A stretch of 33,594 bases of DNA, from the IMG/VR virus record IMGVR_UViG_3300025598_000104, positions 1 through 33,594 of that record. One strand, given 5' to 3'. The stretch's first letter is position 1. Each line of letters starts with the position of its first letter. The stretch is from a virus. Position numbers and translations under genes: made by a program. Below are positions 10,329 through 18,902 of the stretch, in pieces. Below the pieces are notes generated by a model. It was not told the origin of the DNA. It saw only the letters and a list, made by a program, of their open reading frames with translations, and ran no database searches.

Positions 10329-11891
10329 TTAACGGCGTTCTCGTCCTATGCCACCGCTGGCGGCTTTTTTTCCGGGACGTGCAATAACGTCTGCACCAAT
10401 TGAGTGTTGTTGGCCTATTGTGCTGATCTTTTTGTTGATTGCAACTGTGTCCACTGCCGGAGCTTCGTCTTCTTTACCTTTCTTGGTGGGCTTGGCACCG
10501 CCCTTCAAGATTTCAAATGTAAAGTTGCCTTTGCCCTGTGTGCTCATATATGCCTTGCTGGCATCAAGCAAAACACCAGTAACAGTGTCACTGGGATATA
10601 CTGCATTGAAACTTTCAATTACAATGTTGTTGCCCATTTCTTTTGCAGTGGTATACATTTGCACTAGAGCACTACGGTTTAAAATTTTACTGGCTGCTAG
10701 GCCAAATCGTGTGTTGGTGTTGACATAGTCGGCCACTCGATACGCAATGGCTGCTAACAAATGCTCTAGTGGAATAATCTTGCTCATGTCCTTGGCTTTA
10801 CGATCAGTATAGAACTTTTCTAGACGCTTGGTCAATACTCCTGATCCAATAATATCATCTGTGGGTGCAAACTGTTTCAGGCCTTTAACTTGCTTGGCTT
10901 CTACTGCGTTGATTATATCGTATTTGACTGCAAGATCCAGCGGTGCATCGGTATGGCCACGTTCAAAGATGGTTTTTAAAATTTCAATTTCTTCTTTGAA
11001 ATCATTTACTAGTTTTTTACCATCAGGAGCAACTTCTAATTCTCTAACACTGGTCAATAGATTGCTGACACTGGCATTAGCACCTGACTTGCCTTTACTG
11101 CTTAATTTAATACGTCCGCCATCGGGACTGGTCAGCAAACTGTCATACAATCCGCCGCTGACTCCTTGGTGAAATTTGATTTTACAATTTCGATAATCGG
11201 CACCTTTGCCAAAGAATATGTCGGCAGCTTTGCCGGCATCGCCTTCTACATTCATGCCTTTGACTAGTGCAATGGGTTGTAGCATTTCACAGAAGTAATC
11301 TCTAAATGCTTCGAGATTCATGTTGCCTTTGGGCACTGTTACCGGGAACGATCTTGATGCTAGAAATATTCTTGCGGCATTTGCTTCGTCACTGTCTTGC
11401 CCAAAGTGATCGGTAATTTGTCTAACAATGTCCACTGGGCTTAAATCTTCAAACGTGGTCAATATTTCACTGGCCTTGTAACCGGCACTTTCTTTTTTGC
11501 CCAGGCCGCTTTGTAATCTGAATCCGCCCGGAATGTCGTCGGTGGCAAAACTGTTGTCGGTTTTATTGGGACTGATTTGTTTAAAATATTTGCCTAAATA
11601 ATATTGTCCGCCCTGTATATCAAATGTGGCTATGCCAAATCCCAGAGTACCAGCGTTGCGCCGGTTGACCCAGTGTATATTCAAGCCCAAGGCCTGTATG
11701 GCTTGATCCATCTCTTCGGGAGTGGCAAATTGTCCTCGTGCGGGATAAAATTCAATTGATTGAAATGTGATAACATCGCCATTGGCGTTGGCGTATTGCT
11801 CGCCGGGTTTTCTAGCGGCTAGTCCACGTCCTTCAGTGATAGGGGCAGATAAATTTTCAATTAGATCTATTAGTTTGCGTAAATCGGTCAT
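10329..11891 (-). CDS. Putative internal virion protein with capsid-targeting-like leader
   Basis: A 520-aa protein starting at the ATG at 11891. An AATAAATA late box lies 7 nt upstream, and a longer frame reaching 11969 overlaps the methyltransferase and lacks signals. The first 20 residues end in PITE followed by GRG, fitting the (L/I)xE cleavage rule of T4 prohead protease, so it may be a packaged head protein. A middle segment (DGGRIKLSSKGKSGANAS, about residue 250) is lysine/serine-rich and resembles restriction-nuclease-like cores, but I cannot confirm catalytic residues. The C-terminal tail is basic (GRERR). Specific function unknown. Confidence 0.6.
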   Translation of the reverse strand: MTDLRKLIDLIENLSAPITEGRGLAARKPGEQYANANGDVITFQSIEFYPARGQFATPEEMDQAIQALGLNIHWVNRRNAGTLGFGIATFDIQGGQYYLGKYFKQISPNKTDNSFATDDIPGGFRLQSGLGKKESAGYKASEILTTFEDLSPVDIVRQITDHFGQDSDEANAARIFLASRSFPVTVPKGNMNLEAFRDYFCEMLQPIALVKGMNVEGDAGKAADIFFGKGADYRNCKIKFHQGVSGGLYDSLLTSPDGGRIKLSSKGKSGANASVSNLLTSVRELEVAPDGKKLVNDFKEEIEILKTIFERGHTDAPLDLAVKYDIINAVEAKQVKGLKQFAPTDDIIGSGVLTKRLEKFYTDRKAKDMSKIIPLEHLLAAIAYRVADYVNTNTRFGLAASKILNRSALVQMYTTAKEMGNNIVIESFNAVYPSDTVTGVLLDASKAYMSTQGKGNFTFEILKGGAKPTKKGKEDEAPAVDTVAINKKISTIGQQHSIGADVIARPGKKAASGGIGRERR

Positions 11892-11898
11892 AGTACTG

Positions 11899-11906
11899 TA
11901 TTTATT
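11899..11906 (-). promoter_or_regulatory. Late promoter box AATAAATA
   Basis: Exact late box, 7 nt before the ATG of the 520-aa protein, with no Shine-Dalgarno between; leaderless arrangement. Confidence 0.6.
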
Positions 11907-12657
11907 AGTTCTTTGCCAATCTCCAATCGCGATCCAGCCAATTAAACACCAAGTCTTCTTGTCGTACATGCCCGTAGGTGTTCAAACTGGCAATTACACT
12001 GTCATTTACCACTCTTAGATCTACTAGATCGTGCCAGGATGTTGTTTCGGGATCTAACGGATTGCTGTTTTTATATACTGCAAACTGTATCCAAGGATTG
12101 TTTTCTTCCATGAACAGGTAACAATCTCTGCAATCAAATCCCGACACTGCCAACATGTACATTAAATTACACACATTGTAATGATAGTAACAACCATTAT
12201 AACTTCTAGTTTGAATACGATCGTATTGATATGTTTGATGTTGTGGCACGCTTAGAACCAACATACCGTTGACATTCATTGTTGAATTCCAGGCACGCAA
12301 AGTTTTTAACGGGTCAAGACTGAACTGAAAACTATTGTGACTCCATAGTAAATCCACTTGTCTGGGAATAATACGTTCACTGTAATCTCCTTGTATTGCA
12401 ACAACATTTTTATTTGCTAGTACTTCGGGTTCGATTTGATCTATATTTTTATCTATAGCGTAGCATACATAATTTCTAGGTTCGTATGGCTCTTCTCGTG
12501 TCAGCACGTTTGCCCACCAATGTGTGTCTAGTCCTGCGCCGCATCCCATGTCTGCTACCACTTTTATACCATCCATGAAACTATCGTAGGTGTATAATAA
12601 ATCTAGAATTTTTAGACTGTGTTCGTGACTAGCTAATGCGTTTTTGAATTGATTCAT
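11905..12657 (-). CDS. Class I SAM-dependent methyltransferase
   Basis: A 250-aa protein with the Rossmann SAM-binding motif VVADMGCGAGLDTHWWA (about residues 33-49), an acidic residue at the end of strand 2 (AIDKN), and a motif-IV-like LLWSHNSFQF. The layout matches small-molecule or surface-group methyltransferases rather than DNA methyltransferases, since no DPPY/NPPF-type motif is seen. It is the last gene of the uvsX-uvsY operon; its ATG lies inside the preceding 88-aa gene (29-nt overlap). Similar methyltransferases occur near uvsY in aquatic T4-like phages as I recall. The substrate is unknown. Confidence 0.8.
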   Translation of the reverse strand: MNQFKNALASHEHSLKILDLLYTYDSFMDGIKVVADMGCGAGLDTHWWANVLTREEPYEPRNYVCYAIDKNIDQIEPEVLANKNVVAIQGDYSERIIPRQVDLLWSHNSFQFSLDPLKTLRAWNSTMNVNGMLVLSVPQHQTYQYDRIQTRSYNGCYYHYNVCNLMYMLAVSGFDCRDCYLFMEENNPWIQFAVYKNSNPLDPETTSWHDLVDLRVVNDSVIASLNTYGHVRQEDLVFNWLDRDWRLAKN

Positions 12658-12895
12658 CTGTTAATATATCCAATACTACTGTTTCTTTAAATTTTTTAAG
12701 GCGGGGTTCTAGTTGATAGCAGGCCTCGGCTATATCGTTTGGCTCGCCCCAGGCACGTTGTGTTGCCAAATGACTAGCCCAAGTTGCACAACTTTCTTTG
12801 GCTATCTCAACATCAAGAGCATTGTGATAAGGCCGTGCACGACAACAAGCATCGTATTCTTCTAGCAATTCAGTTGCACGTTGCTGCCAATCCAT
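12629..12895 (-). CDS. Hypothetical 88-aa protein
   Basis: An 88-aa, mostly helical, acidic protein (starts MDWQQRATELLEEY, ends DESIQKRIS) with four cysteines. Its ATG overlaps the uvsY stop in a TAATG junction, so it is translationally coupled. A longer in-frame version starting at 12991 would overlap uvsY by about 100 nt and is rejected. Conservation next to uvsY would suggest a role in recombination, but no motif shows it. Confidence 0.65.
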   Translation of the reverse strand: MDWQQRATELLEEYDACCRARPYHNALDVEIAKESCATWASHLATQRAWGEPNDIAEACYQLEPRLKKFKETVVLDILTDESIQKRIS

Positions 12896-13347
12896 TAGAC
12901 TACCACGTCCTCCATTCCGGCAGTTCGCAAACGAACCACGTGTCCCAGCATGAAGTTTTTGCTCTCTATGCCTTTCATTACCCCTAGCCATTTGTTACGT
13001 AACAATGCTACTTCATTGATAATGGTTTCCATATCAATAACTTCGTCCTCGCCTTCGGCATACTTTTCTGCGTCACGACTTGTTAGTGCTCGTGCATAGG
13101 CTTCTAAATATTTTTTGTAGTGTGTTTGTTTGATCTTGCGTAATTGAATATTGAGATAATTCAATACTGCTTCAATTTCTTGTAGCTGATTAAATCGGTG
13201 TTCGGTGACTCCCGGCAGATTACTTAGTGCTCGTTCTACATTACCCGATATTTTAATTTCAGATTTGGCACTGATTAATTCGTGCTCGTAGTAATCAATA
13301 AATGCCGGGATTTCGCCCAAGTTGCTGACTATTTTATTATACCACAT
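12895..13347 (-). CDS. uvsY: UvsY-like recombination mediator
   Basis: A 150-aa highly helical protein similar in length to T4 UvsY (137 aa). The C-terminal part (GIESKNFMLGHVVRLRTAG) aligns by eye with the end of T4 UvsY (AIKSRGFAIKHIQDMRAFEAG), and the upstream helical region carries many charged residues, as expected. UvsY loads UvsX onto ssDNA coated with gp32; both partners are encoded nearby. It overlaps the radical SAM gene by 11 nt and is coupled to the 88-aa gene by TAATG. Confidence 0.8.
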   Translation of the reverse strand: MWYNKIVSNLGEIPAFIDYYEHELISAKSEIKISGNVERALSNLPGVTEHRFNQLQEIEAVLNYLNIQLRKIKQTHYKKYLEAYARALTSRDAEKYAEGEDEVIDMETIINEVALLRNKWLGVMKGIESKNFMLGHVVRLRTAGMEDVVV

Positions 13348-14569
13348 TTTCGTACTCGGTTAACCATGGAAAGGTTGTGCGCCAATTGGTTTGGCGTCGG
13401 CGATCTTTTTCGTTTAAGAATGTAAACAATTTATTAATTTCAACGGCGTTGATGTTGTTTGATTTAATTTCGTTTGCTATACCGGACATGGCATGAACTG
13501 CTCGTTGTTCGTCGGCGGTGTTGCTTGGCATTAATTTTAATATATTTTCGAAATCGTTGTCAAATACTCCGGGGCCAAATATATTTGGTCTCATGTAACT
13601 GGGACCAGGTTGTACGACACTGAAAAAATGTCCCACTGGCCTTTTACAGTTCCATTCATTTAATTTTACAATTAACTCTGGCATGGTTTTAATTGTTAGT
13701 ACCGATATTGCTTGATTGATATTTAATTTAATCCATTTTTGATCCAATAGATATGTAAAATTTTCTAACCAAGTGTTTAAGTCTAATCCGTAACGCACAT
13801 ATTCTTGTTCCGGGCCCCAACAGTCAATACTGACAGTTAAATCAAATCTTTTAATTTTTCTTTTAATAATTAATTGTTTAATTTCATCAATTTTTTTAAC
13901 CAGTGTATCATGGGAAATCATGAGGTTTGTTACAAGGTTAAGTTCGAGATTGGGATTGGCATTGTCTTGAATAAAATCAATCAATGTGTTTAATTGTTTT
14001 TGATAAAAAGGTTCGCCACCTAAAAAATGAAATCTTTGAAGTTTAGAAAAATTATCTTTCATCCACTGCCAAAATTTTGGCTCTAGTTCTCCAATATGCT
14101 TTTTGCTCAAGGGCGATAAAATTATTCCGTTTTTGTTAAAAACACCAAATTTATTATTTTCTTGATCTATACTAGAACTTAGTTCTGGCTTGCAGTACAA
14201 ACAAGATAAGTTGCAGGTGTTATTAAAATATACTTCTAATATCGCAGGATCTACTGTAGTAGAGTCCAGTGAACTGGGGTGCAGTCCCGGAATAGAATTA
14301 TGCAACATCCTGTCACTGAAACCGCCAGAATTTTCTATACCTTGACAGTACTCGCAACCGCCCGCAGGCCATTTTCCGTCAAACATCAACTCACGTGCTT
14401 GTAATTTTGTTTCCGTATTATGAAAATTATGGAAATTATCTGTATCAATATCGCTTTTGGAAGCTCGATGACAGGATGCAGTTGTTCCAGAATTTAAGTA
14501 AATAGTACTCCAACTCCATTTTAATTTACAAGCAGTTTCTGTTTGAATCGGAAAATAATTGGGTAGCAT
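13337..14569 (-). CDS. Radical SAM protein, twitch/SPASM-like
   Basis: A 410-aa radical SAM enzyme. The cluster-binding motif is CNLSCLYC, residues 119-126 (Cys119, 123, 126), followed by FLGGEPF, the GGE motif that helps bind SAM. Upstream cysteines 14, 33, 72 and 75 (GCEYC) form a likely auxiliary-cluster region, again N-terminal to the core as in the other radical SAM protein at 3056-4126. It lies inside the recombination operon, coupled to its neighbours by TAATG upstream and an 11-nt overlap downstream. Its substrate is unknown; no precursor-peptide gene is evident beside it, though the 74-aa acidic protein upstream is a candidate partner. Confidence 0.85.
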   Translation of the reverse strand: MLPNYFPIQTETACKLKWSWSTIYLNSGTTASCHRASKSDIDTDNFHNFHNTETKLQARELMFDGKWPAGGCEYCQGIENSGGFSDRMLHNSIPGLHPSSLDSTTVDPAILEVYFNNTCNLSCLYCKPELSSSIDQENNKFGVFNKNGIILSPLSKKHIGELEPKFWQWMKDNFSKLQRFHFLGGEPFYQKQLNTLIDFIQDNANPNLELNLVTNLMISHDTLVKKIDEIKQLIIKRKIKRFDLTVSIDCWGPEQEYVRYGLDLNTWLENFTYLLDQKWIKLNINQAISVLTIKTMPELIVKLNEWNCKRPVGHFFSVVQPGPSYMRPNIFGPGVFDNDFENILKLMPSNTADEQRAVHAMSGIANEIKSNNINAVEINKLFTFLNEKDRRRQTNWRTTFPWLTEYENVV

Positions 14570-14793
14570 TATTCATCTTCTTCGTTGTAGTTGTCGTCTT
14601 CGTCAACCACATACTCTTTAAGAGCTTTTTTAAGATTACTGTCAGTGCCACCAAACTCTTGCAGATCAATGTCGTTTAACATATCTACTAGTACACTCAT
14701 TAAATTGTCTGCAGCTTCTTGTCTGTCTTTTACCGGGATATACTGTTTTAAAATAGTATATACTTCGCCAAGTACGTCTACATCTATACTCAT
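14569..14793 (-). CDS. Small acidic protein downstream of uvsX
   Basis: A 74-aa acidic protein with a highly acidic tail (DEDDNYNEEDE). The ATGA junction couples it to uvsX, and its stop overlaps the radical SAM start (TAATG). Similar small acidic ORFs follow uvsX in aquatic T4-like phages as I recall, so a role with UvsX is possible. The position just before a radical SAM gene also leaves open that it is a substrate or carrier for that enzyme. Neither is proven. Confidence 0.7.
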   Translation of the reverse strand: MSIDVDVLGEVYTILKQYIPVKDRQEAADNLMSVLVDMLNDIDLQEFGGTDSNLKKALKEYVVDEDDNYNEEDE

Positions 14794-15866
14794 TCTGTTG
14801 CTTCCTCTTCTGTTTGTTCAATTGGTGTGGTCTTTGATAGTACATGCGGATGTGCAGTGATATCACTCATAATCCGATCCAAACATCCATCATCATTGCG
14901 TTCCCATGCTTTGCGGAACTTTTTAATGATTTCGCCATCCACTGTTGTATATACCAAACTATTGCCTTCCTTCTTTAAAAGATCTTTACCTTCAACTAGG
15001 TCAGTCAAGCCCGAATAAGGATTCATACCAGTTTCGTAAGGAATTTTGACTTGTACTGATTCAAAAGGTTTTGCGTAACGTGTTTTCATGATCTTACATG
15101 CAGCACGGATACCTTTGACTTCACTAATCTTGTTGCCATCTTCGTCTTCTTTTAGTTTCAACTTACGCATAGCAACAACAATACTTGATGCATAAATGAA
15201 GCCTTGTCCGCCCGATATCTTGTCATCGGGATCAAACATGTCTTGGCTGGCGTATGTGTGATTGGTTGCAACCAAGCCAATATTTAAGTCTCCAAACATA
15301 TTAACACAGTTACGAACTAGGGCAGTAAGTGCTTTGGGCTTGCGTCCTAGGTCACCTTTCAAGTCACCAGCTGCAAATTGATTTACGTCAGTAGGAGTCA
15401 ACAACATGCCCAAACTGTCAATAACAAACAACACCTTGGGACGTTCGGTTTCGGGAATGGTTTTGTATTCTTTTACAAAGTCATTGATCATTTTGGCTAG
15501 ATCATCGATCATGGCCATGTTCAATTTTAGTAACTTGTCTTCGCTAGTGTCTACATCCAGTGCCTGCAACCAAGCTTCATCAAGTGCGTTTTCTGTATCT
15601 ACTAGGATAACATAAATGCCCTGTGCTTGTGCGTTTTTAATCAAGTTACCCGAACAGATAAAACTCTTACCTGCGCCCGATTCTCCGGCAAATACAGTGA
15701 CCTTGCCCATGGGGATTCCCTTGTTAAAGTCACCCGAGATAAGATAGTTCAGCGCATAGTTGTTGGTACTAATCCAATCGGTTGGGTCGGTAAAACCTAT
15801 ACTGATACCGTCAATACTTTTAGTAATGCCTTTTCTAAATTTGCTAACGTCAAATGCTTTTGCCAT
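14790..15866 (-). CDS. uvsX: UvsX, RecA-like recombinase
   Basis: A 358-aa RecA/UvsX-family ATPase, slightly shorter than T4 UvsX (391 aa). Walker A GESGAGKS is at residues 61-68, the catalytic-glutamate region is VDTENALDE at about 89-97, and Walker B is VLFVIDSLGML at about 144-154. It forms filaments on ssDNA and catalyses strand exchange for recombination-dependent replication and repair. AAGGAAAA lies about 9 nt before the ATG. It follows an SGNH gene by 2 nt and leads into the small acidic, radical SAM and uvsY genes. Confidence 0.95.
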   Translation of the reverse strand: MAKAFDVSKFRKGITKSIDGISIGFTDPTDWISTNNYALNYLISGDFNKGIPMGKVTVFAGESGAGKSFICSGNLIKNAQAQGIYVILVDTENALDEAWLQALDVDTSEDKLLKLNMAMIDDLAKMINDFVKEYKTIPETERPKVLFVIDSLGMLLTPTDVNQFAAGDLKGDLGRKPKALTALVRNCVNMFGDLNIGLVATNHTYASQDMFDPDDKISGGQGFIYASSIVVAMRKLKLKEDEDGNKISEVKGIRAACKIMKTRYAKPFESVQVKIPYETGMNPYSGLTDLVEGKDLLKKEGNSLVYTTVDGEIIKKFRKAWERNDDGCLDRIMSDITAHPHVLSKTTPIEQTEEEATE

Positions 15867-15868
15867 AA

Positions 15869-16831
15869 TTATTTTTCCTTAATAAAATTGTATATTTGTT
15901 CCGAGTACCATTTTTGTGTAATAGGTCCCGGATGTAATCCATCTGTTCCAATATCAAAATACTTGTTTAGACATTCACTTATTGGAAAGTCTTTGGTTAG
16001 ATCCAAGAACGATTCGTTGTCCTTGAGCACCGTCGACATCCAAGTTATATCATATAAATTTACTAGATATAGTTTAGCGTTTATTTTACTACAAAAGTTC
16101 ATAACTTGTAAAACTTTACGGACAGATTGAGTTATCATTGTGGTACTGTCAAAGTATTCCAAAGGCCAATATCTAAGTTCTTTTGGTATTTGATTGTAAC
16201 GTGCCGCCGGCATCGAGTATAGATCCCAATCTAGTGCATATTCAAATCGTTGTATGTTGGTTAGTCCCCAAACCACAATGTCGTTGGCCCTGACATCTGA
16301 TCTTAACAACTGATCGGCAGCCCAGGCTTGACTGGCTCCGTTACGTGACAGTGTAATCTCGGGACGATTTAGTTGTTTGCCCAACAAATATCCATAACGT
16401 TGTTCATTGGTGACACCTTCGCCGGCAGTAAACGAACATCCAATGGTCCACAATACTGGATCATCAGTTGCTCTAACGCTATCTAGGTTATCAAACTTAT
16501 CTAGATTAAAACCGTCAATGAAATCAAAATTTTGTACTTTGTGTCGTACCTTGATCAATTCGTAAAATAATCGACCATAACTGTATTGGTCGTTATTTTT
16601 ATAGTCTTGTTGCACCACTGTGTTCAAATCAATGTCTACTAGATGTATTTTGTTAGCGGATTGGCAAACTTTTTGTAAATTTTGAGTTGTTATGTCATCA
16701 ATGGTGGTATGGTAGTCTACTAGATTTCGTAATATTAATGCTTGATTCAAATTTCCTTTATCCAACAATTTGATGCTGGCGTCTTTCCAATGATAGTCAA
16801 CTGTTGTTATGTAAAGATTGTTAATAGACAT
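15869..16831 (-). CDS. SGNH/GDSL-like hydrolase
   Basis: A 320-aa protein whose C-terminal two thirds carry SGNH features: block I TIGCSFTAGEG (catalytic Ser, about residue 133), a later Asn-containing strand (VVWGLTNIQRFE), and the terminal DGLHPGP motif with Asp and His. The first 110 residues are not recognised. Related phage proteins are annotated as GDSL-type hydrolases; substrates could be acyl groups on glycans. It is coupled by TAATG to the glycosyltransferase-like gene, which supports joint work on a sugar-containing target. Confidence 0.75.
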   Translation of the reverse strand: MSINNLYITTVDYHWKDASIKLLDKGNLNQALILRNLVDYHTTIDDITTQNLQKVCQSANKIHLVDIDLNTVVQQDYKNNDQYSYGRLFYELIKVRHKVQNFDFIDGFNLDKFDNLDSVRATDDPVLWTIGCSFTAGEGVTNEQRYGYLLGKQLNRPEITLSRNGASQAWAADQLLRSDVRANDIVVWGLTNIQRFEYALDWDLYSMPAARYNQIPKELRYWPLEYFDSTTMITQSVRKVLQVMNFCSKINAKLYLVNLYDITWMSTVLKDNESFLDLTKDFPISECLNKYFDIGTDGLHPGPITQKWYSEQIYNFIKEK

Positions 16832-17706
16832 TATTTGTTACCGTGTAATTCGGGGTTGTAACCAAATTCATTGATACATTCTTGTTGTATATGATACGGA
16901 AGATTTTTAAAATCTTCTTCGTTGTCGCAGTCGGGCCACTCCTGGCCACGTATTTGTTGATAAAAAGTCAACCATTTGGTTTTGCCGCCGGTGTTGCTGG
17001 TTGCGTTGGCTCGAGGTCGACTAATATAATTGTCGAAACGTTTTTGTTTAATTTGATTGACCAATGGCCTATAATTTTTGTAAAAGTAATTCCCGTATAT
17101 GTCATACTCGGACATGATGTACAAAGGATTTCTTTCTATTCCTACTAGTAGCAGATCGGCAAACACTTCAAGCCAGGGTTGGCGATGTTTTTGTTCTATT
17201 TGAGTTTTTATTTCTTTTAATACGTCGGTAACAAAAATCATACTTTCGGTTACAAAACTGGCATCAAGTTGTCGTTCTAGATCTACAACATCTCGTAACA
17301 TGTTTCTAGTGTCACGGTCCAATTGTGGCATTATGTCTTCGGTGTACATATCTACTCGTCCGTCAACAATCCATTGAGTTTTATTGACGAATAAAACTTC
17401 GGCGTCGACAATCAATGCATTACCATTGACATATTCGTCAACTGCAAGTTTAAAAATTTGTTGTTTAATCCAATTGTGATTGTATAAATTTTTAAACTTA
17501 AAGTCGGGATCGATTCGTGCCCAAAAGTCGGGATCTTTAATTGTGTTACATCCAGTACGTGTTATCGATGTGTTTGTTACTATGTTAAGTGATAGCACGG
17601 TATCAAGTACATTTAGCTTGATTGAATCAATGCATTCGTCAAGAAAGTGTTCGTATTCTGCACAACAAAATACAAATACATGAATGCCGTTATTTGATAT
17701 AATCAT
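16831..17706 (-). CDS. Glycosyltransferase-like protein (DUF6492-like)
   Basis: A 291-aa protein similar in pattern to DUF6492 nucleotide-sugar transferase-like proteins: an N-terminal beta-alpha start (HVFVFCCAEYEHFLDECIDS), the NHNWIKQQIFKL segment, an acidic DAEVLFV strand in place of a DxD, and the SEYDIYGNYF motif. These features suggest a GT-A fold using a nucleotide sugar, but activity is inferred. It heads the uvsX operon, lying just downstream of the gp32 terminator-like hairpin. No good Shine-Dalgarno is seen before ATG at 17706. Confidence 0.65.
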   Translation of the reverse strand: MIISNNGIHVFVFCCAEYEHFLDECIDSIKLNVLDTVLSLNIVTNTSITRTGCNTIKDPDFWARIDPDFKFKNLYNHNWIKQQIFKLAVDEYVNGNALIVDAEVLFVNKTQWIVDGRVDMYTEDIMPQLDRDTRNMLRDVVDLERQLDASFVTESMIFVTDVLKEIKTQIEQKHRQPWLEVFADLLLVGIERNPLYIMSEYDIYGNYFYKNYRPLVNQIKQKRFDNYISRPRANATSNTGGKTKWLTFYQQIRGQEWPDCDNEEDFKNLPYHIQQECINEFGYNPELHGNK

Positions 17707-17724
17707 TTAAGTAAAACAAGAAAT

Positions 17725-17746
17725 GGGTAGGGACCGTACCCTACCC
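17725..17746 (-). terminator. Hairpin downstream of gp32 gene
   Basis: GGGTAGGG/CCCTACCC with a 6-nt loop, followed on the minus strand by a T-rich ATTTCTTGTTTT. A second small hairpin (ATCTAC/GTAGAT) overlaps the gp32 stop. Probable partial terminator limiting readthrough from gp32 to the next operon. Confidence 0.6.
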
Positions 17747-17764
17747 GACACAAGCATCTACTGT

Positions 17765-18763
17765 TTATGTAGATTTACGGTTTCGAATCATTGCCAAAAT
17801 GTCTTCGGCTTTTTGACTTGATGGCTTTGCTGCTGGTGTTGCTACCGGAGCAGTTGCTACCGGAACATCATCCTCTATATCATCTGGCTCTACTGGAGCA
17901 GATGCTACCACTGCAGGCTTGGCTTGAGCAACTGGAGTTGCTGCTGGCAATGCGTCGGCATCTACACCGTCGCCACCTTTAAAGCCACTGGGCTTGTAGT
18001 AGTTGGCCCAACGATCGGGATCGTAAGGTTGTCCATCTACACTGGCTTCAAACATTTCCTTGATCACTTTCAATTCAACGTCTGTTGGCTTCTTGGGCAA
18101 AAAGTCTTGTAAGTCATACAAACCAAACTTTTCAATTGCTTCAGCTTCATCAGCATTAAGAGCAGTTTCTTTACGTGCCCATGTTGATGTGTTGTAGTCT
18201 GCATAGCCACCCTTGCTTGTCTTCTTAATGTTAAAGTCAAGTCCAGCACTATAGTCTGTGGGCAAGTTCTCCATGTCTGGATCCATCAGGGCGTTCTTGA
18301 TCAAGTTAAAGATCTGTGGGCTGATGATAAATCTACGGATTGGATTTTCTGGAGTCTTGTCATCTCCAATTGGGTTTTCTCTTACAAAGCCTTGGAACAG
18401 GTAACTGCGTTTCTTCCAGTACTTACGTCCCATTTCTTCAAGATTGGGATCCTTGAACCAAGGACGTACTTCGGCTAAGATTGGACATGCCTCGCCCCAC
18501 ATTTCCATGCAAGGTACTTGCACATTGACCATTTTACTATCTGCTTGGCCTTTAATGCCGGCAAATGGTAAACGAATCATTGCACGTTCTACCCAAAAGA
18601 AGGAATTTTTTGTATTTGCGTCGGGGAGGAATCTTACGCGAGCCGTTGTGTTTTCTGGAATGTTCCAGTGTGCGTAAATGGCGTTGTCGCCTTGTGTTTT
18701 ACCGCTACCGCGGTTCTCGTTCGCTTGTAGTTTTGCGCGAATTTCTGCTAGTGTCATGGCCAT
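17765..18763 (-). CDS. 32: gp32-like single-stranded DNA-binding protein
   Basis: A 332-aa protein with T4 gp32 architecture: a basic N-terminal region (LAEIRAKLQANENR) for cooperative binding, a core OB-fold region (ARVRFLPDAN, FWVERAMIRLPF; PCMEMWGEACP may be part of the zinc site), and an acidic, Ala/Pro-rich C-terminal tail that usually binds partner proteins. The expected His ligand of the zinc site is not obvious. It coats ssDNA in replication and recombination with UvsX and UvsY. TAAGGAG precedes the ATG. The promoter is a sigma70/late hybrid at 18826-18854, allowing expression at all stages. Confidence 0.92.
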   Translation of the reverse strand: MAMTLAEIRAKLQANENRGSGKTQGDNAIYAHWNIPENTTARVRFLPDANTKNSFFWVERAMIRLPFAGIKGQADSKMVNVQVPCMEMWGEACPILAEVRPWFKDPNLEEMGRKYWKKRSYLFQGFVRENPIGDDKTPENPIRRFIISPQIFNLIKNALMDPDMENLPTDYSAGLDFNIKKTSKGGYADYNTSTWARKETALNADEAEAIEKFGLYDLQDFLPKKPTDVELKVIKEMFEASVDGQPYDPDRWANYYKPSGFKGGDGVDADALPAATPVAQAKPAVVASAPVEPDDIEDDVPVATAPVATPAAKPSSQKAEDILAMIRNRKST

Positions 18764-18825
18764 AATAATTCTCCTTAATAAATGTGCCTTAATGTTTTGT
18801 GCCTAAATATACAATGCACTCCCGT

Positions 18826-18854
18826 ATTGTATAATATTATTTATGACTAGTCAA
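18826..18854 (-). promoter_or_regulatory. sigma70 promoter of gp32 with embedded late box
   Basis: Minus strand: TTGACT, 17 nt, TACAAT. The spacer contains CATAAATA (18838-18845). The -35 begins next to the T-run of the upstream terminator. Confidence 0.75.
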
Positions 18855-18883
18855 GGAAAAAGGCACAAAATTTGTGCCTTTGG
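18855..18883 (-). terminator. Intrinsic terminator after the 186-aa gene
   Basis: Near-perfect palindrome AAAGGCACAAA...TTTGTGCCTTT (18859-18881), followed on the minus strand by TTTTTCC. It separates the upstream virion genes from gp32. Confidence 0.8.
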
Positions 18884-18902
18884 TAAAATGCTCAAAAATA
18901 GC

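Noticed and set aside
11891-11969. Longer start for the 520-aa protein at 11969
   Set aside because: It overlaps the methyltransferase gene and lacks a ribosome site, while the ATG at 11891 has a late box just upstream and begins a leader-like sequence.
12896-12991. Extended start of the 88-aa protein
   Set aside because: It would overlap uvsY by about 100 nt; the ATG in the TAATG junction is the usual coupled arrangement.
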